The notes under the pieces were generated by a model. That model was given only the letters and a program-made list of their open reading frames with translations, made no database searches and was not told where the DNA came from. A stretch of 24,436 nucleotides of DNA. Origin: Bacteroidota bacterium. GTDB taxonomy: Bacteria; Bacteroidota; Bacteroidia; Chitinophagales; Chitinophagaceae. Location: contig JAFAEW010000100.1 in the NCBI GenBank assembly GCA_023423835.1, positions 1 to 24,436 on the forward strand, read 5' to 3'. The position numbers were made by a program, and so were the translations under genes. How positions within the stretch are numbered: position 1 is the stretch's first letter; every line of letters begins with the position of its first letter. Below, in pieces: positions 6,865 to 14,947 of this stretch.

Positions 6865-8517
6865 ATGCCAAAAGATTTATCAATAAAAACAGTATTGATT
6901 ATTGGATCAGGACCAATAGTTATCGGGCAGGCCTGTGAATTTGATTATTCAGGTTCTCAGGCAGCGAGAAGTTTGAGAGAAGAAGGAATCAAAGTAATCC
7001 TCATTAACAGCAATCCGGCCACCATTATGACCGACCCGATGATTGCCGATAAGGTTTACCTCCTTCCGTTAAATGCTGATAGCATTGAACAAATACTTTC
7101 AGAAAATCAGATCGACGCCGTTTTGCCGACGATGGGCGGACAAACAGCGCTCAACCTATGTATGGAGGTAAACGAATTGGGGATCTGGGAAAAATACAAT
7201 GTCAGGTTGATTGGTGTTGACATAGCGGCAATTGAACTGGCAGAAGATCGTGAACACTTCAGGCAATTGATGATCGACATCGGCATAGCCGTAGCACCAA
7301 GCCGTATCGCCAACAGCTTTCTGGAAGGAAAAGAATTTGCACAGCAGATCGGATTCCCGCTTGTTATACGACCTTCCTTCACACTTGGAGGTTCGGGCGG
7401 AAGTTTTGTGCACAGCCGCGACGAACTCGATGAAGCCTTGCAAAGAGGATTACAGGCATCTCCCATTCGTGAGGTTTTGGTTGAAAAAGCAGTTTTAGGA
7501 TGGAAGGAATTTGAGCTGGAATTATTGCGCGATAAGAACGACAACGTTGTGATCATCTGTACGGTGGAAAACCTCGATCCAATGGGCGTTCATACCGGAG
7601 ACAGCATTACCGTGGCGCCTGCCATGACCTTGAGCGATTCTGCCTACCAGGATATGCGCAATAAGGCGATGCTGATGATGCGATCGCTCGGAAATTTTGC
7701 CGGAGGATGTAATGTGCAGTTTGCCTTAAATCCCGAAACCGAGGATCTGATTGCCGTTGAAATTAATCCGAGGGTAAGCCGGTCGAGTGCCCTGGCATCG
7801 AAAGCTACCGGATACCCGATCGCCAAGATTGCTGCAAAACTCGCTATCGGATATACATTGGATGAGTTGAAAAATCAGATCACTCAATCCACTTCCGCCT
7901 ATTTTGAGCCTGCCCTTGACTACGTTATTGTGAAGATACCCAGATGGAATTTTGATAAGTTCAAAGGTGCCAACGATATTCTCGGACTTCAGATGAAAAG
8001 TGTAGGCGAAGTGATGGGAATTGGACGGAGTTTTAATGAGGCGATACAAAAAGCCTGTCAGAGCCTTGAAAACGAGGCCGTAGGTCTTGGATATTACGGA
8101 AAAAGCCTCATGAAAAGCGATGAACTGATCGATTACATTAAAGAACCCAGGTGGGATCGGATTTTCAGGATCAAAGACGCATTGATGCAGGGAATTTCGG
8201 TAAAAACGATTGTTCAGGCAACCGGAATCGACCGTTGGTTTTTGTACCAGATCCTCGAACTTTGCAGGATCGAAAAAGATATAGCGCAGTTCGCACTGGA
8301 CACGCTTCCGGTAGAATTGCTGAAAGAAGCCAAAATGAATGGATTCAGTGATGAACAGATAGCGCGTATATTATCGGGTCATCCCACAGATGAAGAGGTT
8401 TATGAGAAAAGGAAAAGCCTTGGAATCCAACGGGTTTATAAAATGGTGGATACCTGCAGTGCAGAATTTGAAGCCAAAACGCCTTACTTCTACAGCACTT
8501 TCGAACTGGAAAATTAG
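6865..8517 (+). CDS. carB: Carbamoyl-phosphate synthase large subunit, amino-terminal half only (split CarB)
   Basis: CarB makes carbamoyl phosphate from bicarbonate, ammonia and ATP for pyrimidine and arginine synthesis. This 550-residue protein contains the first ATP-grasp (carboxyphosphate) half: IIGSGPIVIGQACEFDYSG (12-30), LPTMGGQTALN (87-97), IRPSFTLGGSGGS (168-180), VENLDPMGVHTGDS (234-247) and AVEINPRVSRSSALASKATGYP (about 297-318). The oligomerisation domain follows, ending VDTCSAEFEAKTPYFYSTFELEN. In one-piece CarB (about 940-1070 residues) a second ATP-grasp half continues from this point. Here a clean TAG and a strong terminator follow, and no second half appears in any frame nearby. 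It is probably a two-gene carB with the other half elsewhere. No carA is adjacent. The alternative is a recent truncation. Confidence 0.9.
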   Translation: MPKDLSIKTVLIIGSGPIVIGQACEFDYSGSQAARSLREEGIKVILINSNPATIMTDPMIADKVYLLPLNADSIEQILSENQIDAVLPTMGGQTALNLCMEVNELGIWEKYNVRLIGVDIAAIELAEDREHFRQLMIDIGIAVAPSRIANSFLEGKEFAQQIGFPLVIRPSFTLGGSGGSFVHSRDELDEALQRGLQASPIREVLVEKAVLGWKEFELELLRDKNDNVVIICTVENLDPMGVHTGDSITVAPAMTLSDSAYQDMRNKAMLMMRSLGNFAGGCNVQFALNPETEDLIAVEINPRVSRSSALASKATGYPIAKIAAKLAIGYTLDELKNQITQSTSAYFEPALDYVIVKIPRWNFDKFKGANDILGLQMKSVGEVMGIGRSFNEAIQKACQSLENEAVGLGYYGKSLMKSDELIDYIKEPRWDRIFRIKDALMQGISVKTIVQATGIDRWFLYQILELCRIEKDIAQFALDTLPVELLKEAKMNGFSDEQIARILSGHPTDEEVYEKRKSLGIQRVYKMVDTCSAEFEAKTPYFYSTFELEN

Positions 8518-8530
8518 ATAAGCCATTTTT

Positions 8531-8575
8531 ATGCGGATTGAATGAATGCCGGTTTATTCAATCCGCATTCTTTTA
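8531..8575 (+). terminator. Intrinsic terminator after carB
   Basis: ATGCGGATTGAAT (8531-8543) is perfectly complementary to ATTCAATCCGCAT (8556-8568), giving a 13-bp stem followed by TCTTTTAT. The tract on the other side is T-rich on the plus strand, so it works best for the plus-strand carB transcript. Confidence 0.88.
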
Positions 8576-8588
8576 TATCGATTCCGGT

Positions 8589-9056
8589 TCAGATCAAACG
8601 ACAGATCTGCTCAAGATAATACCGGTCGGTTTCATCAAACTCATTCAACTCCCTGCTATCGGCATCTAATACGCCGATGATTTTGTCAGATTTTACAACC
8701 GGAATTACAATTTCAGACCGCGAGCCGGTGTTGCAGGCAATATGACCGGTGAATTTCTCCACATCGGGCACGATCAAGGTTTTTTCTTCCTGCCAGGCAG
8801 TTCCGCAAACGCCTTTTCCTTTTTTTATCCGGGTGCAGGCCACCGGTCCCTGAAACGGGCCCAATACCAATTCATCGTTTTTCACCAGATAAAATCCGAT
8901 CCACAACCAGTTAAACTGCTCCTTGAGCGCAGCGGAAATATTTCCAAGATTGGCAATAAGATCGTCCTCGCCTTCGAGCAGCGCCCTGATTTGTGGAATG
9001 AGGGATTCGTATTGTTGCTCTTTATTTCCTTTTATGATAAGCAGATCCTCAGCCAT
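8589..9056 (-). CDS. msrC: Free methionine-(R)-sulfoxide reductase (GAF domain)
   Basis: This cytosolic enzyme reduces free L-methionine-(R)-sulfoxide to methionine and so repairs oxidative damage. The whole 155-residue protein is one GAF domain of the fRMsr type. The three conserved cysteines are visible: Cys74 in GPVACTRI, Cys84 in GKGVCGTAW and Cys108 in GHIACNTGSRSE. GPFQGP, LIVPDV and VLDADS are also typical. The length matches the family. It begins 17 bases after the stop of the YjjG-like nucleotidase gene on the same strand, so the two probably share a transcript. Both could serve as house-cleaning enzymes for damaged small molecules, although that link is inference. Confidence 0.9.
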   Translation of the reverse strand: MAEDLLIIKGNKEQQYESLIPQIRALLEGEDDLIANLGNISAALKEQFNWLWIGFYLVKNDELVLGPFQGPVACTRIKKGKGVCGTAWQEEKTLIVPDVEKFTGHIACNTGSRSEIVIPVVKSDKIIGVLDADSRELNEFDETDRYYLEQICRLI

Positions 9057-9073
9057 AGTTTAAAAATTGATGA

Positions 9074-9769
9074 TTAAAAAATCGATTCAAGCTCCTTCAG
9101 ATGCCGGATGGTGAAGGTTGCCACGAGTGGAATCTCAACGCCCGGATGGTTCACAAAAACGGTATCGATGCCCGCATTCATTGCGCCGAGAATGTCTGCG
9201 TCGGGATTGTCGCCGATCATGATGCTTTCCTCTTTTTCAGCCTTTGCCGCATCCAGCGCAAATTCGAATATTTCCTTATTTGGCTTCAGACTGTTTGAAA
9301 GTTCTGAGGTAATAATCTGATCAAAATAGCGGTGAATTTTACTGCTGTTTAATTTAGCATGTTGCACCACTTCAAATCCGTTGGTAATAAGATGCAGATG
9401 GTATTGCTTATTTTTGAGGTATTCAAGAATTTCTACCGTATATGGAAAAAGCTTGGTTTTAAACGGCAGGATCTCGAGAAACTGCGCAGCCATCTGTTTC
9501 GCCAATGCTTCATCTGCAATCTTAAAATCAAGTAAGGCCAGCCACATTCTTTTCCATCTCAGAATTTCCTGCCTGATATGTCCTGCAGTGTATCTTTTCC
9601 AAAGTTTTTCATTGTGGAAACTGTAGCGGCTGAAGAACGCATCAAAATCTTCGACACCTCTTGCTTCCAGGGCGTTGGATTCATACAAATCACGAAGACA
9701 TTCTTTTGCATTTGCTTCAAAATCCCAAAGCGTGTGATCCAGATCGAAGAATAAATGCCGGTATTTCAT
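9074..9769 (-). CDS. yjjG: HAD-family hydrolase, YjjG-type noncanonical pyrimidine nucleotidase
   Basis: HAD motif I is FFDLDHTLWDFE, with the nucleophile Asp9 and acid/base Asp11. Motif II is LITNGFE, motif III lysine is in SLKPNKEIF, and motif IV is MIGDNPDADILGA. The DHTLWDFE start and the overall length of 231 residues fit the YjjG group, which dephosphorylates nucleoside monophosphates including noncanonical pyrimidines. The substrate cannot be proven from sequence, so a general HAD phosphatase remains possible. It is the first gene of a two-gene minus-strand unit with msrC and is divergent from the SDR gene (83 bases between starts). No exact promoter box is seen on its strand; TATCTTG on the minus strand near 9811-9805 is a weak candidate. 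Confidence 0.85.
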   Translation of the reverse strand: MKYRHLFFDLDHTLWDFEANAKECLRDLYESNALEARGVEDFDAFFSRYSFHNEKLWKRYTAGHIRQEILRWKRMWLALLDFKIADEALAKQMAAQFLEILPFKTKLFPYTVEILEYLKNKQYHLHLITNGFEVVQHAKLNSSKIHRYFDQIITSELSNSLKPNKEIFEFALDAAKAEKEESIMIGDNPDADILGAMNAGIDTVFVNHPGVEIPLVATFTIRHLKELESIF

Positions 9770-9819
9770 AGTTTTCGCTGATTCCGTTTTCCCTAAAGAA
9801 AATGCAAGATAGTAAAATG

Positions 9820-9827
9820 TAAATTTG
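9820..9827 (+). promoter_or_regulatory. Bacteroidota -7 promoter box (TAAATTTG) for the SDR gene
   Basis: This exact TAnnTTTG match ends 25 bases before ATG 9853 in the 83-base gap between divergent genes. No clear -33 element is seen. Confidence 0.5.
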
Positions 9828-9852
9828 CATCCATTTTCAAAATGTTATCATT

Positions 9853-10551
9853 ATGATTGTAGTTATCACCGGAGGTTCAAGAGGATTGGGACGTTCGATC
9901 GCGGAAGCTTTTGCCAGAGAGGGAAATACGATTTTGCTGTGCGCCCGAAATGAAGTTGACTTGTACCATACAGTTGAATATTTACAAACGAATTATCCCA
10001 CTTCTCTGATAAAAGGTCTTCCTTCAGATCTTTCAAAACGCGAAGACATTAAACAGTTTTCCGATTGGTGTTTATCAAACGGTACGCCTGATATTGTGGT
10101 GAACAATGCCGGCTCATTTATTCCGGGAAGTGTATATAATGAACCCGAAGGCGCATTGGAAGAATTGCTGCAGGCAAATTTACTGAGCGCTTATCATCTA
10201 ACCAGAGCATTGTTGCCCGACATGATGAAAGCCAGACGCGGCCATATTTTTACGCTTTGCTCCATTGCATCGCTCAAAGCTTACGCCAACGGAGGTGCAT
10301 ACAGCATCAGCAAATTTGCACTGGCAGGATTTACAAAAAATCTTCGCGAAGAAATGAAACCGCACAACATCAAGGTAACCGGCATCTATCCCGGAGCTGC
10401 TTATACCGATTCATGGAAGGAAAGCGGTATAGAAGAGACGCGGTTTATGCAGCCTTCCGATATTGCGGAAATGGTACTTGCAGCAACAAGGCTTTCGCCC
10501 TCGGCCTGCGTGGAAGAAATTGTATTGCGGCCGCTGCCAGGCGATATTTGA
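9853..10551 (+). CDS. Short-chain dehydrogenase/reductase (SDR family)
   Basis: This is a classical SDR of 232 residues. The NAD(P) motif TGGSRGLG is at residues 6-13, the NNAG motif at 84-87, and Asn109 is in the LQANLLSAYH block. The catalytic residues are Ser137, Tyr150 and Lys154 (AYSISK). Arg10 in the glycine motif hints at NADP(H) preference. The substrate cannot be told from sequence; relatives include 3-oxoacyl-ACP reductases and sepiapterin-reductase-like enzymes. No neighbour points to a pathway. Its TGA stop directly abuts the stop codon of the convergent Omp85 gene, with no intervening base and no terminator hairpin visible. Confidence 0.88.
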   Translation: MIVVITGGSRGLGRSIAEAFAREGNTILLCARNEVDLYHTVEYLQTNYPTSLIKGLPSDLSKREDIKQFSDWCLSNGTPDIVVNNAGSFIPGSVYNEPEGALEELLQANLLSAYHLTRALLPDMMKARRGHIFTLCSIASLKAYANGGAYSISKFALAGFTKNLREEMKPHNIKVTGIYPGAAYTDSWKESGIEETRFMQPSDIAEMVLAATRLSPSACVEEIVLRPLPGDI

Positions 10552-12009
10552 TTAGAAATCGGATCGAACGTGAAAAAATAAACCGCTTCCACCCAATTGA
10601 TTGAAGCTGTACTCGACTTTAAAAACGACGTCATAAGATGGAATGACCACATCGAGTCCGAGAGTTTGGGTAAAAAGCATCTTATTGTTTAACAGGCTCG
10701 TTGCAGGATTTTTTGAATAAACATATCCCACATCCCCTCCGGCCTTGAGAAAAAGCCGGAACGGAATCGATACTTCCTTCTTGTACTTGGGCGGCGTTTT
10801 CAGGATAAATGAAAAGAATTCATGGCGAAAGGTTGCCCTTCCCATTGCACCTGCAACACCGTCGATCACATAATATTCGAGGCCCCGCAAATAGGCGTCT
10901 CCATATCCAAACACCTGTTGGTTGATATAAGGCTGATCGAATGGAAGTTTTAATACACCGGCAGATTGTAATAAAAGTCCAGATTTGTATTTCAGCGGGA
11001 TTGCATAATTTAAATGATAATCAAACTCAGTAAGATTCATATTGCGGTTAATGCCCTTTCGGGTAATTGAAGCATCGGCAATGATTCCTCTTAACGGATA
11101 GGCATTGTAGTCCGCATCGGCATATTCAATCGTGTACGAGATCTCAGGATAGGAAAGTTTTGCAAGGCTGTCTCCAAAATAATTCGGATTTAAAGCCCTG
11201 ATTGTGTCCGTCACCTTTGTGGAAGTATATCCGAGTTTTACAACATGGCGCGTCTTGATAGCCGGACGGTATAAGTAGCCTACTTCTCCTGTGATGGTCT
11301 GAATGGCAAATTGATCCTGCTTATAGAATGATTGCTTACTGAGCGAGGTGGCGTAATTCAATTCCCGCTGACGGCTGAAATTAAAGGCAACGCGATAACC
11401 ACTGTTAAGGTTGCGGTTTGCATAAGGTTGTTCATATTTCAACCACACTTGTCTGCTGTATCCCGATATAAGATAGACGCTGAGTTTATCATTCCTTCCT
11501 GAAAAGTTCTTCTGGTCAAATTTGATCCCGTAATCTACCCGTGAAAAGCTCGCATTGTGTTCTACCAGCCACTGATTGAAATTCCGGTCAACAAGCTTGA
11601 AATAGGGCAAAGGAAACAGATACCAGCGTTCTTTTACATCAACATTAATAAACACGAGTTCGCCGTGCCGGCTTTCGATGTAGACATGCACCTGCGTAAA
11701 TAAGGCCGTATTCATCACTCTTTCATTTGCCAATATCACTTTTTTCTGAAGATCTTCGTAGGTAAGATACTCCCCCTGTTTGAACGGTAATTCCCGTTGG
11801 ATGATGAATGGCAGTGTTTTCTTATTCCCATGCAGACTGATATCGGCAATCACCACGAGTGCAGTGTCTTTTGGAGGTGTAACGATGATGGTTGGAAATG
11901 CCATTGCTGCCGAATCGGTTACATTAACAGCAGTGTCCTTTTGTGCCGTTGCAGATAGCATCAAAAAACAGCAAAACAAAACCAGTATCCGCCGGCGGCC
12001 TAAAATCAT
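10552..12009 (-). CDS. Small Omp85-family outer membrane protein with a single POTRA domain
   Basis: The 485-residue product has a signal peptide (residues 1-23, ending LSATAQ), a short Thr/Asp/Pro linker and one POTRA domain (about 53-128). The POTRA includes ISLHGNKKTLPFIIQREL, the EDLQKK helix and TALFTQVHVYIE. A beta-barrel then ends in Phe. In the expected loop-6 signature position it reads YLRGLEYY (Arg375, Gly376, Leu377), where RGF or RGY is usual. It is one of two non-BamA Omp85 proteins in the window and its substrate is unknown. The frame can start at TTG 12012, but ATG 12009 with AGAGGA upstream is better. It is 88 bases downstream of the CBS gene on the same strand, so it may belong to that transcript or use a weak TATTTTTA box (minus, 12043-12036). 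Confidence 0.78.
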   Translation of the reverse strand: MILGRRRILVLFCCFLMLSATAQKDTAVNVTDSAAMAFPTIIVTPPKDTALVVIADISLHGNKKTLPFIIQRELPFKQGEYLTYEDLQKKVILANERVMNTALFTQVHVYIESRHGELVFINVDVKERWYLFPLPYFKLVDRNFNQWLVEHNASFSRVDYGIKFDQKNFSGRNDKLSVYLISGYSRQVWLKYEQPYANRNLNSGYRVAFNFSRQRELNYATSLSKQSFYKQDQFAIQTITGEVGYLYRPAIKTRHVVKLGYTSTKVTDTIRALNPNYFGDSLAKLSYPEISYTIEYADADYNAYPLRGIIADASITRKGINRNMNLTEFDYHLNYAIPLKYKSGLLLQSAGVLKLPFDQPYINQQVFGYGDAYLRGLEYYVIDGVAGAMGRATFRHEFFSFILKTPPKYKKEVSIPFRLFLKAGGDVGYVYSKNPATSLLNNKMLFTQTLGLDVVIPSYDVVFKVEYSFNQLGGSGLFFHVRSDF

Positions 12010-12097
12010 CAATGGTATCCTCTTATTCTTTCAGGTAAAAATAGGGGTTTGTAAATTTTATGTTGATTGAACTTCGTATTTTAACAGAAAAACCGAT

Positions 12098-12757
12098 TTA
12101 AATGTTCAGATATGTCATCAGAAGGTCGTAGTTTTCTTTCAATTCATTTTTAAACAACTCTTCGCCGAAATAGTTGCGTACGTTATACTCATAACGTTGC
12201 AGGGTTGCAACAACATCTGAAACCTCGGTCTTATTTATCTTAATGGTTACCACCAGCAAGCCGGTTCCTGGTTCGATATGGCTGTTTAGCTGCGTAATGC
12301 TCGCATCATTGGTTTCCACCAGCCGGTTAATCTCTCCGGAAGAAAAATTACGGCTGTCCATTTCAAGTATTATGATGCCGCCGGGCGTATCGGCATTCAA
12401 AAATTCTGCGGCACCTTTAATCATTCCTTTTCTGGTAATGACTGATTCAAGCTCGTTCTGCTCTGAAACAACCGGCAGCAAAGAGAGTTCATATTGATTA
12501 AACAGCTTCAGTGCGAAAAAAAAATGTTGATCGTCCCGCAGGGATACCTTCAGCAGTTTTGAAGAAAGCGACCCTATGCTCGCTTCTTCATCTGCATCCA
12601 GCAGATCTTCCTTACTGATAAGGCCGAGGTATTGTTTATCGTCCACAACCGGAAGATGAAAAATATCGTAATCCTCCATCGTTATCAATGCAAATCCTGC
12701 TTTATCGGTAATAGAAAGCTGTGGTAAATTATATTCTTTTAAATCTGAAATCAGCAT
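12098..12757 (-). CDS. CBS-domain pair protein with ACT-like C-terminal domain
   Basis: The 219-residue protein begins with two CBS motifs (about residues 1-120): DIFHLPVVDDKQYLGLISKEDLL and ELSLLPVVSEQNELESVITRKGMI. CBS pairs bind adenosyl nucleotides and act as regulatory sensors. Residues of about 125-200 (GGIIILEMDSRNFSSGEI to TLQRYEYNVR) have the pattern of an ACT-like ligand-binding fold. No enzymatic domain is present, so it probably regulates a partner protein. It follows the alpha/beta hydrolase gene by 37 bases on the same strand, a pair that I recall as common in Bacteroidota, often next to NAD kinase. NAD kinase is not found here. Confidence 0.82.
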   Translation of the reverse strand: MLISDLKEYNLPQLSITDKAGFALITMEDYDIFHLPVVDDKQYLGLISKEDLLDADEEASIGSLSSKLLKVSLRDDQHFFFALKLFNQYELSLLPVVSEQNELESVITRKGMIKGAAEFLNADTPGGIIILEMDSRNFSSGEINRLVETNDASITQLNSHIEPGTGLLVVTIKINKTEVSDVVATLQRYEYNVRNYFGEELFKNELKENYDLLMTYLNI

Positions 12758-12794
12758 ATTGTTTTATTGACATTTATAGAATAGTCAACAAAAT

Positions 12795-13574
12795 CTAAGC
12801 CACCGTAGCTGCGCGGTGCTTTTGTTTACTCAGAAATTCTTCTAATATTACATTAAACTCGAGTGGCTTTTCCATCATCGGTGCATGTCCGCATTTGTCG
12901 ATAAAAAACAACTCACTGTTCGGAATTAACTTATTGAATTCCTGGGCAACAAAAGGAGGGGTGATGGTGTCGTTGTTGCCCCAGATGAGTAAGGTAGGCT
13001 GGTGGATCTGGTTTAACTCCTCGCCCAGGTTATTTCTGATGGCGCTTTTGGCCAGGGAGATTATCTTGATCACCTTCATACGGTTGTTACAGATATCATA
13101 TACTTCATCTACCAGTTCCTTACTCGCGGTGGCAGGATCATAAAAAGTGAGTTCCGTCTTTTTGCGGATGTAATCGTAATCACCTCTTCTCGGATAGCTG
13201 TCGCCCATTCCGCTTTCAAACAAACCCGAACTGCCCGTTAAGATCAGCGTCTTTATTCTTTCCGGATATTTAAGGATATGCAATAAGGCTATGTGACCGC
13301 CAAGTGAATTTCCGAGCAGGTGAATATTATTGTAGTCTCTGGTTTCAATAAACCTATGAAGATATTTTGCCAGTCCTCCGACACTTGTATGAAAAAGATC
13401 GAGATCAAACAAAGGAAGCAGCGGAACGATTACCCGGTGCGATTTTCGAAAATGATCGATCAATTTCTCAAAATTACTGAGGGCCCCAAATAAGCCATGT
13501 AATAAGATCAATGGTTCTCCATCCCCTTCTTCAATAAAACTAAATTTATCAATCTTTTTAACTTCGTAATTCAT
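12795..13574 (-). CDS. Alpha/beta-hydrolase fold protein
   Basis: This 259-residue hydrolase has a complete catalytic triad: Ser90 in the nucleophile elbow GNSLGG, Asp202 in WGNNDTITPP and His230 in CGHAPMMEKP. The oxyanion-hole motif LLHGLFG is at 24-30. It has no signal peptide and should be cytosolic. It resembles the broad MhpC/esterase group and the substrate is unknown. It is the first convincing gene of a minus-strand run with the CBS protein. TATTTTAG on the minus strand (13672-13665) is a promoter candidate with one mismatch. Its ATG overlaps the TGA of a doubtful upstream ORF as ATGA. Confidence 0.88.
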   Translation of the reverse strand: MNYEVKKIDKFSFIEEGDGEPLILLHGLFGALSNFEKLIDHFRKSHRVIVPLLPLFDLDLFHTSVGGLAKYLHRFIETRDYNNIHLLGNSLGGHIALLHILKYPERIKTLILTGSSGLFESGMGDSYPRRGDYDYIRKKTELTFYDPATASKELVDEVYDICNNRMKVIKIISLAKSAIRNNLGEELNQIHQPTLLIWGNNDTITPPFVAQEFNKLIPNSELFFIDKCGHAPMMEKPLEFNVILEEFLSKQKHRAATVA

Positions 13575-13936
13575 TTCTCGTGTTTTCTTACCTCTGTAAA
13601 TTCATTCTTCTGTCGGCCAAAATCCCGGATTTTCCTGCACCGTGTACAGTTCCGGTTCTGATTGCTAAAATACCTATTTTTTATTAAACCACTTTCGTAA
13701 AACTTAACAAAACCTTCAAGCGAAACACGCATTTCAGGAAAATTGTTTAAAAGCAGTTCCCAACAAAGTTGCAAAATCCAAACCACAATAGCCGTTTTCT
13801 TTTTATTGAAGCCGTTCTGAACTGTTATTGCTTTCGAATGAATGTTAAAAAAGCCGTTGATTGGAGCCGGAAAATTGCCCATTCTTTGACTTCCCTCCGA
13901 TTTTAACAAGTTTTGGATCGCCATTAAAGCCATCAA
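13571..13936 (-). CDS. Doubtful hypothetical ORF upstream of the hydrolase
   Basis: This frame of 121 codons fills most of the 442-base gap between the hydrolase and the L,D-transpeptidase. Nothing in it is recognisable, it has no signal peptide or repeats, and a single hydrophobic stretch (KTAIVVWILQLCWELLL) is the only feature. The C-terminal part is basic and looks like untranslated-type sequence. In its favour, its stop overlaps the hydrolase start as ATGA, and GGAGG lies 10 bases before an internal ATG (MGNFPAPIN). Against it, a hydrolase promoter candidate lies inside it. The remaining gap (13937-14016) holds the transpeptidase promoter. I think it is more likely non-coding than not. 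Confidence 0.22.
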   Translation of the reverse strand: MMALMAIQNLLKSEGSQRMGNFPAPINGFFNIHSKAITVQNGFNKKKTAIVVWILQLCWELLLNNFPEMRVSLEGFVKFYESGLIKNRYFSNQNRNCTRCRKIRDFGRQKNEFTEVRKHEK

Positions 13937-13939
13937 TTC

Positions 13940-13947
13940 TAATTTTG
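13940..13947 (+). promoter_or_regulatory. Bacteroidota -7 promoter box (TAATTTTG) for the L,D-transpeptidase gene
   Basis: This exact TAnnTTTG match ends 69 bases before ATG 14017, giving a leader of about 64 bases. No clear -33 element is seen. Confidence 0.5.
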
Positions 13948-14016
13948 CCCGGCAATAAAACGAGCAGAAACTCCGTTTCTAAGTTCGTTAGTCAGAATTT
14001 TTAAATCCCCAACTTA

Positions 14017-14826
14017 ATGAAAAAGACCGTTTTAATCTGTTTAGTACTTTTCTGTTCTTTAAGTTCCATGAAACCCGCCAACTTACCGGGAAATGATAAA
14101 AAATTTCCCTCCCTTATTCCTTCCATATCAGATGAATTACCTGCTGTAACAAAATGGGTAGATTCGTTTTATGCAGCTTCCGGATTGCAGGATGCCGGCT
14201 TGAAAAAAGAAGCTTTTTACTATGCCAGTAAGGGGTATCAGTATTTATTAAGCAACGACAGGCTCGATAAAAAGATTCTTACGATCTGCGATTATAGTCA
14301 AAGCAGCAAGAACAAAAGACTGTATGTAATTGATATGGAAACGGGCGAGCTACTGTTCAACACCTATGTATCTCATGGAAAAAATTCGGGTTTAGAATAT
14401 GCAACGAGCTTTTCAAATAAGCCGGAATCACACAAAAGTTCCCTCGGATTTATGATTACCGCCAACACCTATACCGGAAAGGCAGGCTACAGCCTTCGGC
14501 TCAATGGTGTTGAGGAAGACATCAATGACAATGTAAATCGTCGTGATATTGTAATGCATGGCAGTTATTATGTAAACGAAAGCCGCGCCGATGAAGGTAG
14601 CAATATGGGCAGAAGTTTTGGCTGCCCGGCAGTTCCCTATGCACTTCACAAAAAAATCATTAACACCATTAAGGAAGGAAGTTGCTTTTTTGTGTTTTCA
14701 AAAGATCAGTGGTATGCAACCACTTCAAAAATTTTAAGAGCGAGATTTATGTGGCCTTCAGCCGACTACCAATATATTGTAAATGAAAGTCCCGTGCAGC
14801 AGATGAAGATGTATCCGCAGGGTTAG
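14017..14826 (+). CDS. Murein L,D-transpeptidase catalytic domain family protein
   Basis: This exported 269-residue protein has a signal peptide (about 1-21) with a Cys13 that is not in a good lipobox. The C-terminal half is a YkuD-like L,D-transpeptidase domain. It includes RLYVIDMETGELLFNTYVSHGK (about 101-122), His181 in VMHGSYYV, and Ser200 and Cys203 in GRSFGCPAVP, the catalytic HxxYV...SxGCP signature. Such enzymes form 3-3 crosslinks in peptidoglycan or attach proteins to it, acting in the periplasm. The gene has its own promoter box and its own intrinsic terminator, so it looks monocistronic. Residues 30-90 are a helical amino-terminal region of unknown role. Confidence 0.88.
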   Translation: MKKTVLICLVLFCSLSSMKPANLPGNDKKFPSLIPSISDELPAVTKWVDSFYAASGLQDAGLKKEAFYYASKGYQYLLSNDRLDKKILTICDYSQSSKNKRLYVIDMETGELLFNTYVSHGKNSGLEYATSFSNKPESHKSSLGFMITANTYTGKAGYSLRLNGVEEDINDNVNRRDIVMHGSYYVNESRADEGSNMGRSFGCPAVPYALHKKIINTIKEGSCFFVFSKDQWYATTSKILRARFMWPSADYQYIVNESPVQQMKMYPQG

Positions 14827-14850
14827 CAATATTGTAAGTTTGGTTTTTTA

Positions 14851-14876
14851 AAGCAGGAAGCGTCCTGCTTTTTTCA
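14851..14876 (+). terminator. Intrinsic terminator after the L,D-transpeptidase gene
   Basis: AAGCAGGA (14851-14858), an AGCG loop and TCCTGCTT (14863-14870) form a perfect 8-bp stem, followed by TTTTTC. Confidence 0.9.
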
Positions 14877-14947
14877 TTTGGACAGCAATTGTCTGCCGCT
14901 GGCAACTTTCTATTCTTTTTTTTCAAATATTTAAGCAATCTTTATCT

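Noticed and set aside
7107..7556. A 149-codon minus-strand frame inside carB
   Set aside because: It is an opposite-strand shadow of a strongly conserved ATP-grasp coding region.
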